DNA from: Kudoa neothunni
Lineage: Eukaryota > Cnidaria
DNA: 64,000 bases
Reading direction: 5' to 3'
Assembly: GCA_964304625.1 (NCBI GenBank)
Contig: OZ199840.1
Coordinates: 8,680,001 to 8,744,000 of the forward strand
In this document: in pieces, positions 49,442-60,849 of the stretch
How the letters are laid out: each line of letters opens with the position of its first letter
How positions within the stretch are numbered: the first letter of the stretch is position 1
The notes under the pieces: model-generated
The model's database searches: none
The model's input: only the letters and a program-made list of their open reading frames with translations
Told to the model about the DNA's origin: nothing
Program-made: the position numbers and the translations under genes

Positions 49442-51745
49442 ATGGAAGGAGAGTCTGATCAAACACTACTAATTCAGGATATTACATCTGAACCTATGGT
49501 CGAAAATGCATTTACAAACTTTGAAAAGGCTAAAGAATTCATGGATGAGTACTCAAAGCGGAACAACTTTTGTTACTGGATCCGAGACTCTAGAAAAATC
49601 TCAACTGCCCTAAAAAAATTTGATAGAGACATGAACTCTGATCTTGTTTATTATGAAGCCACTTTTTGTTGTGTTCATGGTGGTAAAAATGTAATCATCT
49701 ATATAAACATTGATGTAATTAATTTGAATTCAGATACAATCTAAAAGTGCTGGGAAGAGAAAAATTAACAGCCATAAACGTGGTTGCAATTTCTTCATTA
49801 CACTGCGAGTTCCTAAAAACATGAACATGTTAGTTTTTAGAAAATTGGATCATACTCACAGCTGCAACAGAAATGAGCATTTTAGGGATTTTTTACCAAT
49901 GAATAGAAAATTAGATGAAAAAAGCAAGAACCTTATAAAAAATGTTCATTTTTATGATGGAAATCTAAAAAAAATGTTTGTCTGATATTTCGGAGGTGTT
50001 TAATTCAATAAAAAATTCTCACCCAATTGCAACTATCGAAATATTGCACAATGATTCCAATGAAATGACTGGAATATTTTTCCAAGACCTTTACATGAAA
50101 AACGCTATTATAAAATTTCCCGAACTAGTATTTATGAATTCCATATATATATATATATATATATATGTATTAATCAATAATCGAATGTCATTGTATATGC
50201 GCCTGTTTATTTATTTGACTTTGGGCAAAGTTAAACAAGAGCTATTGCTCTTTTATTTGAGGAGCGTACCGTGACTGTTACCTGGTTATGTCAATCTCTA
50301 CTTAAACATAATGAGGAAATGTCAACCAAAACAGTTTGTTTCATTACGGATAAAGACATGATTGAAAGAAACTCTATAAGATCTGTATTTCCTAACGAAA
50401 GTACAAACTTATGCCTGTACCATGTCTTAAGAACATTTGGGAGAGAGATCTCTACATTAAGAATGGGAATAAACAAAGCTGAAGGAATAACTGCCTTAGA
50501 GTTGATTCAAAAGCTTTATTATATCAATGATCCAAAAATTTATGAAAATTACCATGAATTGTTAAATAAGACATGTAACAAAAAATCATTAGTTATTATA
50601 ATAAATCTTGGGATCCAATCAAACATAAATGGTGCCCGGCATATATGAACCTAAAGGGTACTTTTTAAATAGAACAAATAATCGATTAGAATGCATAAAT
50701 TCCAAAATTAAACAAATCATAAAAAAATTCTCAACAATTGAAGTCTTTTTCAGCGATCTGCTTATTTATTTATCAAGTATGAGGACTGAGCGTGAGAGTA
50801 AAGCAGTTAGAGAGTGGACAACCCAAACTGTTGAGAAATTAAATTCAGACATTAACGAACAATATAAAACATTGTTGACTTCATATGCGTATAATATTAT
50901 GCAGGATGAAATAAATAATCATATCGAATCCTATGCCAATCCTGATCCCAATAGTTGTACATGTTGTTTCTACGTAAGTATGGAGTTACCATGTAGGCAT
51001 ATTATTTACGCTAGAAAAATAATGACCAAAAATTTATATGAAGAGAAAATTTGTAATAAGAGATGGCACAAAGAATAATACCTGTCATTTATTCAAATGA
51101 CCAAAAATTTAGATCTTTAAAATCCTTCGTGTTGTGTGCAACCAAGTATTACAGAAATTTCGAGTCAGTGCCCTGTTCCGAATTCTGCTTTAAAGCGATA
51201 CAGGGAGCTAGAAATTCGTTGTAAGAAAATAGCTTGGCTAGGGTCTGAAAAAACAGGGAGTCAATATAATTCATTAAAAAAGATTTTAGGTGAATTAATC
51301 TCTCTTATTTCCAATGGGGATTCTCTGGATAAGGTGACTATTTTTTCCACTATTCATATATCAACTTAATTTAGTTCAAGTTGACGTCTGAATCTGTCAA
51401 CGAAAACAATCAAGAGATTTCAATCCCAACATGTAATTAGTGATATTGTCTTTAGTAGAATTTTTATTTCGTGTTTAGTTACTGAGGAATCACGATTAGA
51501 GAATGAGGATATACTAGAAGCAGTTAATGATAATGTTCCATCATCAATAATTGATATGGAGATCCCGAATATTGTAGATGATACCACAACTAAAAATCCA
51601 TCTTTGAAGGGTGTGTATCTTTTGTCCATTTTGCTAAATTCATAAAATTATAGGAATTAAGCTGCCAACAGTAGTGAAATTGAGAGGTAGACCAAAAGGT
51701 GTATTTCAAACAGTTATTGGTTTAAGAAAAAAAAGAAAATTATGA
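49442..51745 (+). pseudogene. MULE transposase, FAR1-like/SWIM type, broken
   Basis: The N-terminal part (MEGESDQTLLIQDITSEPM...) has a FAR1-like segment, continued around 49750-49930 by KINSHKRGCNFFITLRVPKN and FRKLDHTHSCNRNEHF. The transposase core shows FITDKDMIERNSIRSVFPNE, with a catalytic-position aspartate, and LCLYHVLRTFGREIS at 50335-50460. At 50940-51020 a SWIM zinc finger reads SCTCCFYVSMELPCRHI. A clear GT-AG intron of 43 nt (51611-51653) joins KNPSLKG to IKLPTVVKLRGRPKG, then GLRKKRKL and stop. Frame breaks occur near 49744, 49975, 50140 (a TA microsatellite replaces part of the core), 50620 and 51076. The first catalytic aspartate region seems lost. ZSWIM-like host genes share this layout, but the terminal repeats show it is a transposon. 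Confidence 0.78.
50143..50166. repeat. (TA)n microsatellite inside the MULE
   Basis: Uninterrupted TA dinucleotides. Similar runs occur near 37170-37188 and 61766-61784. Confidence 0.75.
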
Positions 51746-52178
51746 TTATGGTAATGATGATAGTAGTAATAATAACAACACCAATATCGATATATCATAT
51801 TCAAATATAATTTTATGTGGAAGTTAAACAGTCCCAATTATTTGGCGTTGCAATACAAGATAATTTCAAACATTTATTATTTAAAGTAGAATACTCAACA
51901 TTTTATTAAATTTTAGTGGTGTATCAATCAGCTGATAAAAACATTTACCTAATTATAAAAGTTTTAAATACGAATTGGCCAAATAGTTTTACTTTACTGT
52001 ATTTTCATTTGGATATTATGGATACAAATTAGTTATGTTAAAATTCGTCACTGAATTAATGAAACTAAATTTATATTCTGCATTTATAAAAGATATTTTT
52101 AGGAAAAAATTGTAGTGATTGAATTATTATTTTAAGAGAAAAAGCACGTCCGGCAAAATAGACACAGCCTTGAATTTA

Positions 52179-52648
52179 ATATTTTCTTTCATTTTAATTA
52201 TAACCTTAAAGAAAACCTAGACAATATTACCAAATATTTTTATAACTACCTTAATCCCCCAAAACTCTCGACTGAGATTAAAGTGTATTAATTTAGAAAC
52301 ATAATAATTATTTGAAAATCGATCAATAAAATATAACATTATTTGAGTAAAAGTTAGTACTAACTATACCAACATAACTCTCAGCAAACGATTGCGTAGA
52401 GCCCAGGTTTAATCCGTAATGTTTTTCTATCATGATTAATACGAAATTTCTGTTTCATACTTAATTGTTTGATTTATGGCTAAGTTAATGTTAATTTATT
52501 TATGGGGGTTAGTGTTATGGATTACCTTAAATCAAAATGGCCTAAATCGCTCAAGGGTTGTCATGAGCTTGACAGAAAAAATAATTTTTTAAGTGAATAT
52601 AAAGAATATAATTAATCAAAGTAATAATAAATAAAAAAAATGTTGGGT
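52179..52648. other. Spacer and 3' flank of family gene IV
   Basis: No gene. The last 50 bases (ataattaatcaaagtaataa) match the 3' flanks of genes I and III. Confidence 0.45.
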
Positions 52649-55584
52649 CTAATCATTTTTCTTTTTTCCGATGAAGAATGCGATTCCCCCTATCAAAAGT
52701 ACCACTCCTGCCACAGTTGATACGATTATTCTATCTATAAATTAAACAACTCAAATAACAAAAATTAATACATCATTTTCATGTTTGACCTAAAATTAAA
52801 ATTTCGTTATATTTTTATATACAATAATTTAGTAGTAAAATTACTTTGCACTACTTTTTTCACCTAAAGAAAATAATACAAAAATAATTTTTAATTTATT
52901 TAATACCTTGATTTATTGCAGCAGTTCCGTAATATGTCGGATCAGACTCCAAGTATACGATTAAGTGATAATTGTTTGATTCTGGCAAATTATCAATGGT
53001 GAAACTTGCACATTTGGGAAATTTGGTGCATTTAGAATTCCGCGCCATGCATGATCTCACAATTAATTGTGATTTTGCACTTGTATTTTTTAGTTCCCAT
53101 TTACATTTTGACTGTTCGTTCACTTTTGTCGAATGGTGAGTTTCCACTGTGAATGTAGTTCCATCTCGTGTTATTGAAACGTCTAATACTTTACTAGTGT
53201 CTGTTGGATTTTCTTTAGGTTTATCTAATCATTGATTAATATGGATAAATTTGAAATTAAAATTTTTACTTGAAGGGATATCAATTGTTTGTTGTGTAGA
53301 TTTTCCTCTAGCAGTCACCAAAACTCTGTATTCATGGTTTGGATCGTAGTCGGTGTTGAATATAATAGATCTGCATGATGGCATATTTTGACATATCTTT
53401 GAAGTGTTATCATTAGTTTGAGCAAGTATTTTCTGTTGTTGTACCACCTGCTCTAGCTATACTTACTATCTCTGATTTTGATTTAATTGCAGAACTTTGA
53501 GAAGGTTGTGAAGTCTGTGAGGATGGATCGGGAAGTGTAAGAGTAGGTGGATTAGTTGAGGCAGGGGCAGGGCACACGAATATCGACTCATAATCATTAC
53601 CCTTTTTAATTTTTACATCGTATTCACACAAGGCTGGAGTTTTTGTCGATAATCGTGCATTCAATTCGAATCCTTCCATATTAAATCTATGAGTAATTGA
53701 TAGTGTATCCAACTCTAATGAAATTTGATCTAATAAAAATAAAACAAAATTAACTTACGAGTTTCAACTCCATTATAAATATGTTCCGCATAATCTTTAT
53801 GAGCAACTACTTTAATGTCATATTGAACACCAGGTTCTAGACCAATGATTTTTTTAGTATCCTTACAAAAGCCTCTACATGGTTTGCTGTCTTCGCATGA
53901 CGCAGGATAAAAACTGTCTTTTCCAGACAAACTTATATGATATTCACATGTTGGTTCTATTGTTTTATCATTGGTTACCGTACCATCAACAGCTTTAAGG
54001 GATGCATCAGATGCTGTTGTTGTTGGAGTTGTAGCTGAATAAGTCTTCCCACTGCCGTTTTCTTAATAAATATTAATATTGTCTGAAACATTAAATATAT
54101 TTACTCGTTCTGTAAAATATTTTTTCCTTAAAGCCACTTGGATCGGCAACTCCTGTTGCAGCTACTTCAATAATATATGCCCTTCCAGCATCAAGACCTT
54201 TTACGACTAACTTGGAGCCGTCTTTTTTGCAATTTTCACCACCACCACCACCACCATCATCACTAGTTATCGTACTACCATCAGCACAAGTAGTAGTTGT
54301 TGCAGTTGGTTCAATACTGTCAGCAACATAATGAGTGAGAGTAGGGGTTCCGCTGCTCTCTTTTAAAAGTCCTGAGTTAAATGTAACACCAACAGCTGTG
54401 TAAGCTGATAATAATCCATCTTCTGTTTCAGTGATAGCTAAAAAAAATTTAACGGAATTCACCCTCTTCGTTACACAAATACCGTATTTATTTTGAATAT
54501 AACCGTCATACGTTTTATTAGAATGCATTGATAGCTTGTGATACCTAGTTTGAATTACAACGCTGTAGACCGATTTTGCTGCAGATACGGTCAAAGTGAC
54601 ATTTTTACAGGGAGCATAGCATTCATCTTCACTGTTACCACATTTTGATTCATATGCTTCATTGGCTGCGTTAGTCGCAGCATCTTTAACACGAAATACA
54701 CAAATCTCATGTGATGGGCTCTATTAGTAAATTTTAAAGTGATTTTGTTATCTTCAGTATTTTTAGAAACATAAAATTGTGGTTTGTAAATTTCAATGGT
54801 GCTTTTCATGTACTCATTAGGCATGTTATAAAAAAAACTTGGATATTTTTGGCATCTCACTTCATAATGTGGAATAAGGATATCATAATCAACTGTATTA
54901 GCTTGATTTTCAGTGTCACAGTTATCAGCTTGCGTTCCATCGTTGTATTTCATATCTTTATAGTGGATTGGACAGACCACTGGTGTGCACGTTTTTGCAC
55001 CCAATTTGAGCTTTTTTGAATTGTCAGTAGAAATAGAAATTTGTGGGTCAATAATTAATGCTAAATTTAAATCGATTATTAATAAAATTTAAAATCACAG
55101 TTACGTATTGCTAAACCAAACACCTTGCCACCCTTCGTTTGAGATTGTGTATTAACGGCCTCTGCGTTAGCTCCAGCAAAAATGTAAATATATTGGGTTC
55201 TGGGAGACAACGTATTAAAAGCTATAATTATATCTTCTCCAGCGCAAGTCCTGACGCACATATCGTTAGATTTCTCCGTGACGACATTCGGACAGGGGTT
55301 GATTTCGGTAAATGTAACAGCGTTAACGTCTCTATTGGACTTTCTGATGCGACACGTTTTACCATTTGTAGTATAAGTGCTTCCAGTTAAAATTAGTTGA
55401 ACCTTTAATTGATTTGCACCAGTGTCTTTCACAATTTGATATTTCACAGTTTCACGTGGCGCTGAAGGAACTTGAGCTATCTCCTCGCAAAATTTTTTTT
55501 TGATGAGAACTATAAAATATTTCATAAATTAAAAGCCACACAAATATTACAAAATATGTAAAGTATGTTAAAAATTATTTTCAT
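52649..55584 (-). pseudogene. Family gene IV, seven-module membrane protein with two frameshifts
   Basis: Exons by homology: 55584-55551, 55509-55105, 55060-54483, 54437-54105, 54061-53759, 53714-53270, 53224-52907, 52863-52845 and 52730-52649. All splice sites are GT-AG. Exon 3 is 2 nt longer than its intact homologue in gene I (576 nt) because of an extra CT at about 54719 (plus strand gggctctatta versus gggctatta in gene II). Exon 6 is 1 nt longer because of an extra A at about 53424. Both disrupt the reading frame, so the copy is probably a pseudogene or a null allele. The signal peptide (MKIIFNILYIFFLIKKKFC), D7, micro-exon and anchor with GKKKND remain intact. D4 lacks cysteines 1 and 4 and has a run of six glycines from a GGT repeat. 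The in-frame stop inside the exon 6/7 intron supports that intron's reality. Confidence 0.82.
54238..54256. repeat. CCA/GGT trinucleotide run in family gene IV
   Basis: A short (CCA)n run on the plus strand codes the glycine string between cysteines 2 and 3 of D4. It is absent from the other copies, so it is a recent expansion. Confidence 0.65.
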
Positions 55585-55630
55585 TTTGTATGTTATAACA
55601 AGATGAGAGTATTATTAAAGCCAAAAATAT

Positions 55631-55715
55631 CGGCTGAATAGGATGAATATGGGTTTCGCTAGTCAATGAATTCTTTCTAATGTATTATTTAATTTTTGTT
55701 AATCACCAATTGAAT
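55631..55715 (-). promoter_or_regulatory. Conserved upstream block of family gene IV
   Basis: CGGCTGAATAGGATGAATAT, CAATGAATTCTTTCTAATG and TATTATTTAATTTTTGTTAA are collinear with the blocks before genes II and III. Confidence 0.4.
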
Positions 55716-58032
55716 ATAAGTCAGGATCTGATTATTTAACAATAAAATAGTCATTAATTTTACTTTTAGGTCATATAAGTAATTCAAAATAAATAATTTA
55801 AATAGTCCATTAGTTATTATTTTTAGAAGGAAATATCCTTTTTAAACCAATAAATTGTTAACTCTATAACGATGCAAATCCCCTACACACCATGATTTTT
55901 GGGGATGTAATGTCCCTCGAAATTTTAATGGATATTTTAATTCAGAAGATTTTTACAAATAAACCGGTTCAAACCCAAAATGTTTTATTGATCATTTCAT
56001 TATTAGAATAAAACGCTAATGTTTTTATTTAAAATTTCACTAATCTAAGAAAGTATCTTGATAATCCCCTATATATTAAAGTAGTTAAATTAAATTTTAC
56101 ATATGTTATCCAAAAATGGTGTTCAACTTAGATAAATACACATTTACAGTGATAGTATAAATTTTAAGATTTACAACATTTTTTAATGATCTCTTCACAA
56201 AAATAAAAACGTTTGCAATTTTTACATATGAGATAATATTTTTAACGTCTTTTCGAAGGTAAAATTGACATCGTTTTAGATAATTTGTTTAATGATTTAA
56301 CTCATTATTTTTATCAAAATATAGGTCGTACTGAGAAGTTTGTTGAATTCCAATGTCAAAACCTATAATGATTTATACAGATCCAAAGAAAATTCTTTCA
56401 ACAAAAATATGCAGAACCATAATTTTATCGTTGAAAACATTTTTGTAAATAGAAAAGAAATTAACCAATGAAAGGTTTACCTGTTATAAAAACGATCATG
56501 ATTTACCTACTACTAAATTTTCTAACAGAAACTAATGCTAGCATACGATTCATCGGTGCCAACAGAATATTTTGTTTGGTTGACATAATCACTATGAGCT
56601 TAGTATGATCCCTTTCGTCCGTTACATTAATAATGGTTGTGTTGGCTGATAAAAAGGTGTAATACTGCAGTTTTAATCAATTTATAGTGTCGAAATGCTT
56701 TTCTTAACTTAAAACATTTAACAATTTATAGGTTATATCGTGACTTAAAAACACGTTGTGGTAGTTGCCTTTATTTATGGCAGGTGATGCCCAAAGAAGT
56801 AAACTTTTCCTGGGATTTTTTATGCGATTTTAAACGCTAAAATGAATTCGTCTATAAAGATAACGCTTTCTTAGTAATATAATAAGAATGAAGTTTAATT
56901 TAAATATTTGTGTACGCCTCAATTTGTTAAACCATTTCATCATATCTTAAGATATGGCGAAATATTCAGTAACTACATCATGAACAGATGAATGATCATA
57001 ACAACCTTTAAACAATATTATGCTGGAATTAAGAGCATGCGATATGTACAGGGGCATCTTACTCTAAATGATACCAACCACTCATTAACGGTAACGTCTG
57101 GATTACGAGAAAAACACCTAAGTAGTTTGCATCTAACAATTGACCACCAAACAGTGAGAAATATCTCAAACTAAATTCCAGCTTGTCTTTGTTTTAGAGT
57201 ATCAATATCATCAAAAAACAAGTTTATAGCTAAACTTTTACATCCTTGAAATGAACAAGCTATCGACAGATTACACTCAAACCAGTTTGATTAAAGATTT
57301 AAATAGATACCCCTCGTCACTGTTATATATATATAGCTATCAAGGTAAGAAACCCCGGATCATCGTTTTCCTTGACTTTTTCAACATGCCACCAAATTTT
57401 ATTCAATGACCTTTTAGAAAAATGTAGTATCTTATGTGATGATGATATATTTTCTTTATTTAAAATATAAAGGAAAATTAAAATAGTTTTTGTGATGTAA
57501 ACAGTACGTTGTCTGCCTAGATGACCAATGGTGATACTTTCGGTCAAGGAATTCGATGTAGAAACATTATTCAAACTCCAAACCTTTTCTTACTCCTGAA
57601 TGATTCGTTAGTCAAAAGATAAACTTAATTTTGATCATCCAAATTTGTCTATTAAAAATAAATTATTATCTAATTCAATGTTTCCCAACATTTGAGGGGG
57701 AATTTTTTATTGGGCGTCGAAATTTTGGATCGTTTTATGAACGCTTCTTGTGGGACCTAAAAAATTCTGAGAAGTTGTGTGAGATGGATAATGGTGAAAT
57801 AATTGAGCAATGCAGGGCAATTTGGGAACAATACCTAGATTTTCGATCTCGTTTATTTTTGAGTGACCACTAATATCAAAAAATAATACCAAAATCTGGG
57901 ATTTATTATATGCAAATATATAATAAACTTGAACTCGGTCTTTATCCAAATAGAATCGTTATGGTTTTAATCTCATTTTTGTCTCATTTATACCAGTGAT
58001 CTCTCCTTTTTTTGATTTAAACAAACATAATA
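55716..58032. other. Intergenic, no gene supported
   Basis: Short frames at 56992-57174, 57323-57574 and 57631-57949 have no motif I can defend. The 57323-57574 minus frame has a protein-like composition but no splice or homology support. Confidence 0.4.
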
Positions 58033-60000
58033 CAGTCGAGATTGGACATTGATAGGGATTTTTGCTGGTCCCAAAAACCCACGTAATAAAAAGTTTTTAC
58101 GCAATATCCAGTTTCAAACGTGCGCGTCACACTGTAAAATACGATTTTCATGTGCTAACGTTTATTGATTATTCCAACCAACAAACTTTGTTTAAAAAAA
58201 GATAACATAGAGTTCATTTAAGGAAGAGTTATTAAATTTTGTCAAAAAATCTTGTGATTTTTGTTTGTCGAAATCTTTCTATTGATATTTTTCAAATTCT
58301 GTCCATCATGGAATATAAATCAAACAATATAGTTGGATCCTCTTGAATTAAAACTTTCATTAAAACTTTCATTAAAATTTTAACTATATTTTTTATTTAT
58401 TTGATTAAATTTTTGACTTCTTTAATAATTGGTTCGATATCATCAGATTAACTATTGTGAGCAATAAAGTCAGCATGATTTTGATTCTCACATATTGCAG
58501 CATTATCATCGTCAAATATATTTTCGTAAACTTCGGATTCATTTAAAAAGATTATGTATACATAAAATATTGCTTCGTGAACTGTTTCTGACTTGGGATA
58601 TCTTTCTTAAATCTTCTAGTTCTATAAACTGATATAACTTTTTTATTACAGTTTTGTATATTACTACCAAGCATGTTTGATTTTTAAAACAATTAAATAT
58701 TATTTCTGGCGTAATACACTCCCAAAATTTAATTAACAGCATGATTGAGTTTAGTAATGTTTATTTTTTGATGATAAAAGTGTTACATAAAACCGTGTGC
58801 TTGAATATTGTATTCCTATCCTACTTTCAATGCATTTGATGATGCCTAAATTATGGTTTTTAGAATATTAGTTGTTTTTATTGGTAGGAAAAAATTTCGA
58901 TACTTTAAAAAAATCAATATTTTTGAATGAAGAGGATACTGATCCAACAAAAATAAAACTTTTCTATTCTCATCTATCATTTTTTGGTTCAACTTTCTAA
59001 TTATGTTTACAAATATACTACACATCATTCATGTGTTTATTTGAATAATATTTACGTTGTTAATGTTTAACTCGGTTGAAACGTCTAGGATTCTGAAATT
59101 TACCAGTAAAAACGGATGGAAGTTCATCTCTATTTAAAAAAGAGTGATAGTGAAACATTCACTCTTTTTTGGATATTTTTCGCCTCATATTCTGACTTTC
59201 TTCTTTAAAACATAACTTATTTTTTGTAACTTCTCCTAAAAGGAGAGCGGTTTCATAAGTGTTTATAACGACTTTAGGACTATATGTCTTAACCAAATTA
59301 ATGTTTTTAACCGTCCATGAGACAAGCGATGAAATATCTGTATTCGCAGCCTCATGATGAAACATTTTGAAAGCTACTCCATATTTTGACGTGGATTCTA
59401 AAAACCACCTTTCATTAGATTTTAAATTGGAAATTTCTTTTTTATTTGCAATATATATAGCAATTTCTATAATAACATATCTCAGCAGAACATTATCATT
59501 CGACCATTATTTAACGATCCAATCATACAGCTCACCATCTATATTTTTAATTTTCCCGGATAATGTGTCTTCCCTTTAGTTTCAATATCCGTATTTCTGA
59601 ATTTATCTTCGTGTAAACGAATACTATCAATTTTTAAATGATCTTAAACGTGACAATGTATTAATATTCAACATAAATCACCATATCATTTAATATAAAC
59701 CTAGGAACTGTGATTTTTTCGACAACATTCAATATTTTTATCAAATTATAATAATAGATAATTTCTCTTTTCCCTTAACTATTACGCTTTTAACGAGATA
59801 TAATGAATAAAACACTTTTATTTTTTAATAGATAATTTACTGAAACCACGTAATAACGAGACTTTTCGTATATATAAAGTTTTTTTGTTATCTTTTAATG
59901 TTAGTAAATGATAAAATAATAACATTACCAAAAAACTAGGTTTCTTTCTAGAAAGAATAACGTCGAAATTTTAAAATTACGCAGTATCCAATCTCGATTG
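58033..60000 (-). mobile_element. Tigger/pogo transposon relic 1
   Basis: The left end CAGTCGAGATTGGACATTG (58033) and the reverse complement of the right end, CAATCGAGATTGGATACTG (60000), are inverted repeats, each bordered by TA. On the minus strand the DDE domain is read in order: VINTYETALLLGEVTKNKL at 59159-59365 (normally N-x-DET-G/A-L-F; the aspartate is lost), then NRKVLFLLDQYPLHSKILIF at 58846-59028 (second catalytic D block, LLLDN-x-PAHP in active enzymes), then FWECITPEIIFNCFKN at 58539-58742. The three pieces are separated by stops, so it is dead. Confidence 0.75.
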
Positions 60001-60002
60001 TA

Positions 60003-60849
60003 TTGATTAATTTTCTATCTAGACTGTTTCTTTTGAGTGAATCAGACCCATTAAGAAATACATGAATATCTTTCGAAATGTAAGCTAGATCAGATCGAAT
60101 TTCTCTTAATTCTTTTATTGACTAGATGGAGAACTAGATGTTAATTTTCATGTTTCACTGATAAATTAAGTTAGATCCGATCAAATACATCTAATTTTAA
60201 TGAGAAAAGAAGTTTCTAATAATCAATTTTAAATTTTAATATGATGAAGTTTTAATCAAAATTATAAGCAATTTAAATTAAAAAATCAACACTTGAAAAA
60301 TGTGGGGCGCGGAACTTTTTACCAAAAAAAGTGAGGATGATAGAAAAAAGGTTGGGGAATGCCGATCTAATTAATTGTGAAATGATACATTTTTTCTGTT
60401 ATACTCTCAAATGGATAATTACGGTAAGGCTTCGATATAGGGTGGTTTTATGAGGAATGAAATTCACCACGCCATATTAATATTAAAATTTTTTGACGAA
60501 ATAGCTATTTATTTTATTTTTTTTGTGTTTAAAAATTTCTTATAATGATTCATAACATGATGTAGGGAGAGCAGGGCTGAAGGCTTTTCTAATGTTGTCA
60601 ATTAAGACATAGTTGGTTCATTGAAACTGTTTGTTTTCGAAATCAAAGTCACGGTCTTAATTATGCACATAAATTTTTAAGTTACTTATGTCATAACTCT
60701 TAGATTAATTATCATAGACAGTTTCGGCCTCTTCGATATCAACGAAATCATCTAAAATAATCAAAGCAAACAGGACATCAACTACCGTCAACAATTACAT
60801 ACTTCTCATAGTTGGAACCAATGAATGATTTATTATTATATATATTAAG
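60003..60849. other. Intergenic, no gene seen
   Basis: AT-rich spacer between the two Tigger relics; no supported feature. Confidence 0.4.

Larger units (their letters stand above)
49118..52178 (+). mobile_element. MULE transposon with 112-bp inverted ends and 9-bp target duplication
   Basis: TTGAATTTA at 49118-49126 is repeated exactly at 52170-52178. The element spans 49127-52169. The left end begins GGCAGTGTCTATTTTTCCAG and the right end, reverse complemented, GGCTGTGTCTATTTTGCCGG. The inverted repeats run about 112 bp (49127-49238 and 52058-52169) at roughly 90 percent identity by eye. A 9-bp duplication and GG-starting ends are typical of Mutator-like elements. The interior holds a FAR1/SWIM-type transposase (next entry). 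A perfect duplication suggests moderate age despite broken frames. Confidence 0.85.

Noticed and set aside
57323-57949. Short frames on both strands with fairly normal amino-acid composition
   Set aside because: No splice partners, motifs or neighbours that support a gene.
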